The position numbers and the translations under genes were made by a program. The notes beneath the pieces were generated by a model. The model made no database searches. It had not been told where the DNA came from and saw only the letters and a list, made by a program, of their open reading frames with translations. DNA of 64,000 nt from Sporodiniella umbellata (Eukaryota > Mucoromycota > Mucoromycetes > Mucorales > Rhizopodaceae): NCBI GenBank assembly GCA_025677835.1, contig JAIXMR010000001.1, forward strand, positions 620,001 through 684,000. Reading direction: 5' to 3'. Below are positions 58,143-64,000 of this stretch, piece by piece; position 1 is the first letter of the stretch; the number at the start of each line of letters is the position of its first letter.

Positions 58143-58530
58143 CTTACTGTCTAAATGCTCAGCCCAAGCTTCATCCCAACTGACATGTACATTGTCCCAC
58201 ATCTCTTGGACAGCATCTCTGATTCAATGCTTAGTAGTTACTCAAGTACACATACATAGAAAGCTCAAGCGAAAAAAAAATAAAAATAAAAAGATAAAAA
58301 AAAAACAAACCTATATGTTTTTGTTCCGTCCATAATAGCATGCTCTAAAGCTCTTCTGCGCTCTACACCAAGCGATCTGTGATCGTCAATTAATAAGATA
58401 CCCGTGTCTAGAAAAGATTACAAAAAAGGGTCTATCAGATATACATCTATTGCCAGTGGTAGTGCCTACCATCAAGAGAAAGGGTGCCGTCAAAATCGGT
58501 GAACACCTGAATATTTACTGCGCCTGTCAT
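57424..58530 (-). CDS. HAD-superfamily phosphatase (yeast YNL010W-like)
   Basis: Seven exons, 58530-58470, 58407-58311, 58218-58148, 58104-57990, 57943-57815, 57768-57743 and 57692-57424, give 255 aa. Motif I is VFTDFDGTLSLD at residues 9-20, with the nucleophile and acid Asp residues. A motif II-like Ser-Ser stretch (VTVISSGL) and motif IV FCGDGVSD follow, with a conserved Lys in ARKG. The order and the cap sequences resemble the phosphoserine-phosphatase-like subfamily that includes yeast YNL010W and PHOSPHO1. A soluble small-molecule phosphatase is likely; the substrate is unknown. The fourth exon's acceptor follows an A28/A7 region: using the first AG would give a stop, so the next AG was chosen. 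One 26-nt exon is present. Confidence 0.88.
58115..58142. repeat. A28 homopolymer in a HAD-gene intron
   Basis: On the coding strand T28 fills most of a 43-nt intron between donor and acceptor. Confidence 0.85.
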
Positions 58531-58841
58531 AATTAAAAGGGGGAAAAAAGGAAACAGGGTCTGTGTAATTATTCCGAAACTTGCAATTTTAATCCACCAA
58601 ATACAGAAAATAATGTGACTTTATGATGCAAGTCAAAATGATCCTTTTACACGTTTTATTGCTTTCTCTTCTCTTTCTTTAGCTTGATCAGGTATACTTT
58701 AAAAATACAGATAGGCGCAGGTGTTTTTTTTTTTTTTTATGTCTTGTCAGAATCTTTTAAAGTGTCAAAAAAAAAAAAAAAGACTGTAGTATTGATGTAG
58801 TTTCGGTACAACCAATAAATAGAGGCTCTGTTTTTATTTAC

Positions 58842-59279
58842 TTATTGCTGCTTCCCAAATATCATCTCACCAATACATACAAATTCAGAATCACCTATTG
58901 CTGCTGAAGAGCTTGTATTAAAATATTTGTTTTTCAAGTTGCATGCTTCAGCTCCAGAGAAAAACTGTTCGGTTTCAAACGTCAAAAAATACTTTTTGTT
59001 TACTTTTTTCTCATGCTCATGAGTTGACATTCCTCCGGCATCGTTGCCTTTTGGTCTGCGTATGAGAAGCTTAATGTCTTGATGTACTCCATTGTTATGA
59101 TGGATTAGTACATTGCAAAAATCGTCTGCCTCCATACATTCGTGGTGATTCGGATCTACATACTCTGGCAAAAAATTTCCAGCTATACAATATGGAGAAG
59201 AGCTATCTACAGTGCTCAGACAATGTCCTTGGAAAAGACCATTAGAAAAAAAGCAAATAATAGCCTTTCCTTGAAACAT
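58842..59279 (-). CDS. Orphan 145-residue Cys/His-containing protein
   Basis: A single open frame from ATG at 59279. It contains seven or eight Cys and several His (PNHHECMEADDFCNVLIHHN, STHEHEKK). The hydrophobic opening (AIICFFSNGLF) could be a weak signal. Codon content is protein-like, but there is no recognised domain. It stands between the HAD gene and the RhoGAP gene, all on the minus strand. It could be a lineage-specific gene or one exon of something larger. Confidence 0.45.
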   Translation of the reverse strand: MFQGKAIICFFSNGLFQGHCLSTVDSSSPYCIAGNFLPEYVDPNHHECMEADDFCNVLIHHNNGVHQDIKLLIRRPKGNDAGGMSTHEHEKKVNKKYFLTFETEQFFSGAEACNLKNKYFNTSSSAAIGDSEFVCIGEMIFGKQQ

Positions 59280-59722
59280 GACTTTTCAGAATAAGATACA
59301 GTTATACACAAATTCCTTTAACCTTACAGTGCTATGAAAATGCGTAAAAGGAAAAAAAAAAAAAGTGCAGTCTGAAAGAGTCACTAAAAAAAAGATCGCC
59401 CTTTGAGCATGAAAGCTTATACTCAGCTCAAAAAACTTTCAAGTCGATCCTACATACTGTTTTCAACGTATGGCGTTTGCTATAAAAAACTAAAAAATGT
59501 TTATTTCTACAAAACAAACCCCTTTAGAATACTTTTTTTTTTGTAAAGCACGGATAGTCTAAAGTCATCCTAAAGCCGAATGTAATTTTGTCTTGGACTA
59601 AAGATGGTTTATAAAAGATGGTATACATTATATAGTGTTTTATTATTAGTTAAAATATGTAATTGATTGTTTTTCGCTGTGCGTATTTACACAAAAATTA
59701 AATTCATTGCTGAGGGAAGCGA
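59280..59722. other. Intergenic
   Basis: AT-rich gap after the RhoGAP gene; short A and T runs and no frame of note. Confidence 0.5.
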
Positions 59723-62582
59723 TTAAGAGTGATTTAAAATAGTCTGTTGTAGGTCGGCTGTATTCAGGAGCATATGTTCAACGACAGAGTTTTTGGAGCT
59801 CATATCTATAAAATCTCTTGATGGATCCTGATGTCTCATTAAAGTAGGCGCAAAAATCATAGATAGACTTTTGACGGTCATTCTGTTTTGTGAACATGCG
59901 TCATATATTTTAGCCAAATGGTTGAGTATCAAAACCAAAGTATGTTTGTGTGCTTCAGGGAGCTTTACTAGTGCTCCAATAACTGTGTGAAGTCTTTCGC
60001 TACTGCTAATTATTTCTTGAAAAAAACTGTTTTTAGAAACAGACAGAGAAACAGCCAAAAAAAAAAAAAAAAAAAAAAAAAGCAACTTACTTGAAGATTT
60101 TATCAACTCTTCGTAGCTCTCAAAGGTTATAAGAGGATTGGGGAGTTCTCTAAAGTATTGCTTTAAAGCGCTTGTGATAGCACAGATATCGTTATAGTCA
60201 TCTTCATTACAAAGATCCACTGTCTGACCCCTATCGAAAGCTATTTGAATGGCTTTTGTCTGCGCTGCGCCTCCTGACTTCCTGTATATGCCTTCATAAT
60301 TCAATCCTCTTTTTTCAATGGCTTCGACACACTTTTCAACTAATAAAGGCACGGGTCTACCTTCAAACTTAGCACGATCGACCAGAGATGCTCCAAAGAT
60401 GCTTGCGTTGACTAAGATTATTTATAAGAAACTCTTCCCTTTTTTTTTTTAAAAAAAAAAACTCAAGAGTGTACCTGGATGATTTCCTTGTATGCTAGGT
60501 AGTCTATTGTCGCTATTGGCAGTTAAAGATGAATCTGACAAAATCTCCAGACTATTTTGGCTGGTTAGACCTGGAACAGCACAGTTCTGAAGAGCTTGAT
60601 TAAGGCACTTTGAATGAGCTAGAAATCCACATCCTTCACATTTATACTCTGACCTTCCCCATAGTTTATCTGCGCAAACTCCACATCTGACTGGTCTTAG
60701 AAAAGAAGCTACGACAAAAGAATGCGTTCCTTGGAAAGACATACTTGCTTCTGAGTAGTCTTGCTTTTTATGCAAATTTTGAGAGCTGCTGTTATTGTAT
60801 CTCGGAGACATTCCGTAAATAGACGGCGACCTCGGACTAGAAACAGTAGATGAGCTTGACACAGACGTTTCAAGCTTGAGTTTAGTGTTGCTTTTTGGTA
60901 TAGCACCGTTTGTGAGCTTGTTGAATACCGTACTGCTCTTTTTCTTGATTTGGAATAGTGTGGGTATTGGATCACCGATAACGCTATTTCTCGATGATAC
61001 CTTATAACCAATCGAATCTGCGTCTGATGCTCTACGATTTTCTGTATTGAGTTTCTCTGACTCGGATTGTACTTTAGCTAAATCATAAAGACTTTGAATG
61101 ACTTCTGTTCGAGTCGACTTCAACTCCTCCGCTTCAAAGTGAAGCATACTTCTTTGCTGAGCTACTGAAGATACTTGCAATTTTAATCCCTTTTGGTAGC
61201 TTGCATAATAGGCACTATGTAGCTTTTTGTCTACTGTCTGCTCAATATCAAACGAAAGCATATCCCGGTACTTGACTAACTCGCTACATACACTCTCAAG
61301 CTGAGCGCGAAACTTGGCGAGCTTATCTAGCTCCTTCTTTGAAAGTAATCCATTTTGGTTGGTTTTCAGTAGTGAGGCAATGATAAGTTCTTGTTGTCGC
61401 TTAATTTCAACTTCTTTGGCATACTCTTCTTTGACTTTTGCAAATTCTTCAAGAGCTTGCTGGCTGGCCTTCTGAGTGGCAACGTAAACAGTTAACATGT
61501 TAGCTATACTTCTATACTACTGTTATTTTGTAATACCTGCAGCATTTCATAGTCTGACTCTAATTCTTTTAGATTCGACCTCGCTTCCGATAATTCTTTT
61601 TTGAGTTTCTCTGTATCCAAGCTCAAAAGATCTCTTTCTGATGTTTCAGTATTGTACTTTAACGACGAAGTTCTTAGGGATGACTGCAAAATTTCTGATG
61701 CTCGACTGATACGGAACTGAGTAGCGTCCTCTATCTGAGAGTTGAAGTTTAAGCACAGATTGGCGCCAAGAGAGCTAGATAAATTATCCAATAGGTCGCT
61801 TGAGTCATTGTTGAAAAAAGAAAGTGTTACAGGCGAAAGTACCGACAAAAGCGATTCCTCAGTGTTTAAAATATAGTTTGAGTTTTTCCTTGACCTAACA
61901 GGTGTAGGTGGATCTTCTGGCAGTGATCGTGGCGGTAATTCATTTAGTGGGGTAGGCTATTGTGCTGCATTAGTTTATCTGACAAAGATCGACATATGTT
62001 TCAGGTGTGTTTGCCTTTTTTTTAAATTTTCCTGATGATTTTCGCAGCTCATAACATGAGCTGCAGTACACACCCTACAAAAAAAGAAAGGTCGGTTGAG
62101 TTAACTAATAAAGGGGCTAGTCGTGTATCACATACCCTTTTTGTTTGAGTAAAGATCAGATCTTTGATTTGGTTCTTACACGAAATACATTTGAAGCAAT
62201 CTGAATGATAAGCCTTTTCATCTTAAAATAGTATTGATTGCAAAATGGTATTATGATGTGAATTCAAGTGTATATTTTTATATATCTTCCTTACCAGCTA
62301 TAATTGCTTCGTTTTGAATGCCTTTATTACAGACTGTACATACAAACGAGCAATCATCACATAGAGGACTGTTGTTGTTAAGAAGTAGCAGGTTTTTTTT
62401 ATTGTCTATGTGCTTTCTACATTTGTTGCATATGAAACTAAAGACTTTAGGTGAATTTTGAGGGCCTGGTACACGTACCATTCTGTATGAAATAGACAAT
62501 TTCCAAAAGCCACAGCTTCACCCTCTACTATTTTCCCCGAACAACCTTGACAAATGGGTATAGGGGCGTCTCTGGTGGCCAT
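59723..62582 (-). CDS. LIM-C1-RhoGAP protein (Rga-like)
   Basis: Eight exons: 62582-62479, 62437-62295, 62221-62136, 62074-61994, 61956-61537, 61471-60475, 60411-60091 and 60015-59723. They give 814 aa. Two LIM domains open the protein (CQGCSGKIVEGEA, CFICNKCRKHID, CDDCSFVCTVCNKG, CFKCISCKNQI, VYCSSCYELR). A coiled coil occupies about residues 240-440. A C1 zinc domain (HSFVVASFLRPVRCGVC, YKCEGCGFLAHSKC) lies near 528-576. RhoGAP starts near 612 with the arginine finger in YEGIYRKSGG. LIM plus RhoGAP is the fungal Rga1/Rga2 plan, acting on Cdc42 or Rho; the C1 domain is an addition. The fourth intron, only 37 nt with a GTCGAT donor, is the least certain junction. Confidence 0.92.
60057..60081. 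repeat. A25 homopolymer in a RhoGAP intron
   Basis: Inside the intron at 60016-60090; T25 on the coding strand. Confidence 0.85.
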
Positions 62583-64000
62583 GATATAATTTGGAGTTAG
62601 AAAGAAAGGGTTTAAAATTGGAAATTTTTTCGAGCTTCAGAAAAAACGATAAAAAAAGAACCAGAATACCTTATTTGGTACTGGGGTAAAACAAACTCAG
62701 TCTAACAATAAACGGAGCAGGGTTCAAATAGTATACCTAATGTGTGCCTCTTTTACACAAAAAAAGAATTTGGCACAACGTTTACATTGTATATAATACT
62801 TTCTTTTACTTATTTTCTATGCAAAAAAAGTTACAGATAAAAGCTACCATCTCCATCTGGATAGTCTTTATTAAACATATCATATAGTGTACTAGTTTTG
62901 ATTAACACAATGTTACACCAACCATATTAAATCTAAAAGCAATTACCCAGCTATTTTTCTATTTTAGAATTTAGGGCGATGCCTGTCTTACTCTAAACAC
63001 CATCAGTTTTTTTCTCTCTTTCTTCTTTTTGGGTATTTTATTTTAGAAAGCAAAAAGAGCTATAAAGAACTGTAGAAATTATGTAGTAACTTGTATATGA
63101 AGTTCAAGTATAAACTAGGACGCCTTGTTTTAAAGTAGAGTTTTCGATATATATGTTTAGATGACTTTGTCGATTACATCGTTTGAAATCATGTGAAACT
63201 TTACTTAGTTTTAGTAATTGCTTGTAAATAACCCGCTCAAAATAGCCTCTTAGTGCCTAGCGATTTTATTTTTATATATAAAACCAGATTGTTTGTTTTC
63301 TGAATTGGATTTTACGAAAACAACATCTAATCACACATGTTATACAAACAAAATAACAATAGCCATATAAAAATGGCTGATTTAAATTTTCAGCGAATCC
63401 AGTTTTATATGTTGACAGTATATGTTTGTAATTGTCGGCTAGATTCTTCTTTGAACCATTTAGCGCTATATAAAATCAATAAATACAAACTTAATATAAT
63501 TCGATTCAGCCCGGCTCTTACTTTAATTCTGTCTGTACTTTAGATTTCGATATATGCTCTGGTCAATTAACTATTGAGTTTGGCATATAGTTTATTGTAC
63601 ATACTGTTTATTCTAACCACAATGAGCGTTTGTCACAATTAGACTGCTTTATATGCGTACATAGTTTTGCTATAAGCTTTGACATAAAATGAGTGAGGCG
63701 ATATGTGTATCGCTTGCAAGGCACGTTTAAAACAAATCGCTGTTTTGCCGCTTGTTTGTTATTTTGTTTTTAAAAAAAAACACACACACACAATCTTTAG
63801 CAGATACTATATATTCACGATTGATGGCTTGTAAACAATCAAATGGCACCTAAGGAAACCTGTATAATTGTACTGTCTATAGTCAACTATTGTTATTTCT
63901 CTCTATATACAGGGCATATTGAAGCAAGTTATTAGCACGGCCATTATTGTATCTTGGGTTGTCGTGCTTTAGTATTCATTAATTTAGTTTTAACGCTACA
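62583..64000. other. Right edge, no supported gene
   Basis: Promoter side of the RhoGAP gene, then AT-rich sequence with a short (CA)n near 63781. A 68-codon plus-strand frame at 63337-63543 has no domain and is not called. Confidence 0.5.

Overview
The window looks like nuclear DNA of an early-diverging fungus, most likely a Mucoromycota (Mucorales-type) mould. The genes are dense, AT-rich and broken by many short GT-AG introns, mostly 45-90 nt, with CTAAC/CTGAC-like branch sites. The gene set is eukaryotic: splicing, complex I subunits, a PAK kinase, Ste12, LIM-RhoGAP, GH47 mannosidase, P450 and an RNF220-type RING ligase, which I associate with animals and early-diverging fungi. All exon joins were made by eye, by matching splice sites and reading phase; the exon lengths of every spliced model sum to a whole number of codons.

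Layout. 0.4-3.2 kb (minus): an unrecognised nuclear-looking protein and an RNF220-like E3 ligase. 3.9-4.4 kb (plus): TRM112, ending 11 nt from the stop of a convergent ferric-reductase/NOX-like gene (4.4-6.2, minus). 6.3-13.6 kb (minus): PXA/nexin-C protein, Sel1-repeat protein and YME2. 16.1-17.0 kb (plus): an unknown basic protein. 20.0-21.8 kb (plus): vacuolar endopolyphosphatase PPN1, convergent with a 1663-residue DUF3712/Tag1-like membrane protein (21.9-27.0, minus). 31.0-31.7 kb (minus): complex I NDUFA7 homologue. 32.5-34.5 kb (minus): WDR44-like protein. 36.8-38.3 kb (minus): RBMS-like protein with two RRMs. 39.1-40.8 kb (minus): a decayed acyl-CoA carboxyltransferase gene. 41.1-44.3 kb (plus): a small two-helix membrane protein and GH47 mannosidase. 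44.5-47.0 kb (minus): Cla4-type PAK kinase, divergent from STE12 (47.8-49.5, plus). 50.9-53.4 kb (plus): complex I NDUFS2 and NDUFA11 in tandem. 53.8-55.7 kb (minus): cytochrome P450. 56.8-58.5 kb (minus): a 67-residue protein and a HAD phosphatase. 58.8-59.3 kb: an orphan ORF. 59.7-62.6 kb (minus): LIM-C1-RhoGAP. Large gaps at 13.6-16.1, 17.0-20.0, 27.0-31.0 and 34.5-36.8 kb and the last 1.4 kb show no convincing gene.

Themes. Three genes encode complex I subunits and YME2 is also mitochondrial. PPN1, the Tag1-like protein and perhaps the PXA protein point to the vacuole and autophagy. The PAK kinase, LIM-RhoGAP and Ste12 belong to Cdc42/MAPK morphogenesis and mating signalling. I found no transposon, tRNA, rRNA or CRISPR array. 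The strongest unusual points are the multi-lesion pseudogene that keeps its introns, the internally duplicated giant Tag1-like protein, the nearly touching TRM112/reductase 3' ends, and the long A/T homopolymers concentrated in the right half of the window, often as T-block/A-block pairs inside introns.
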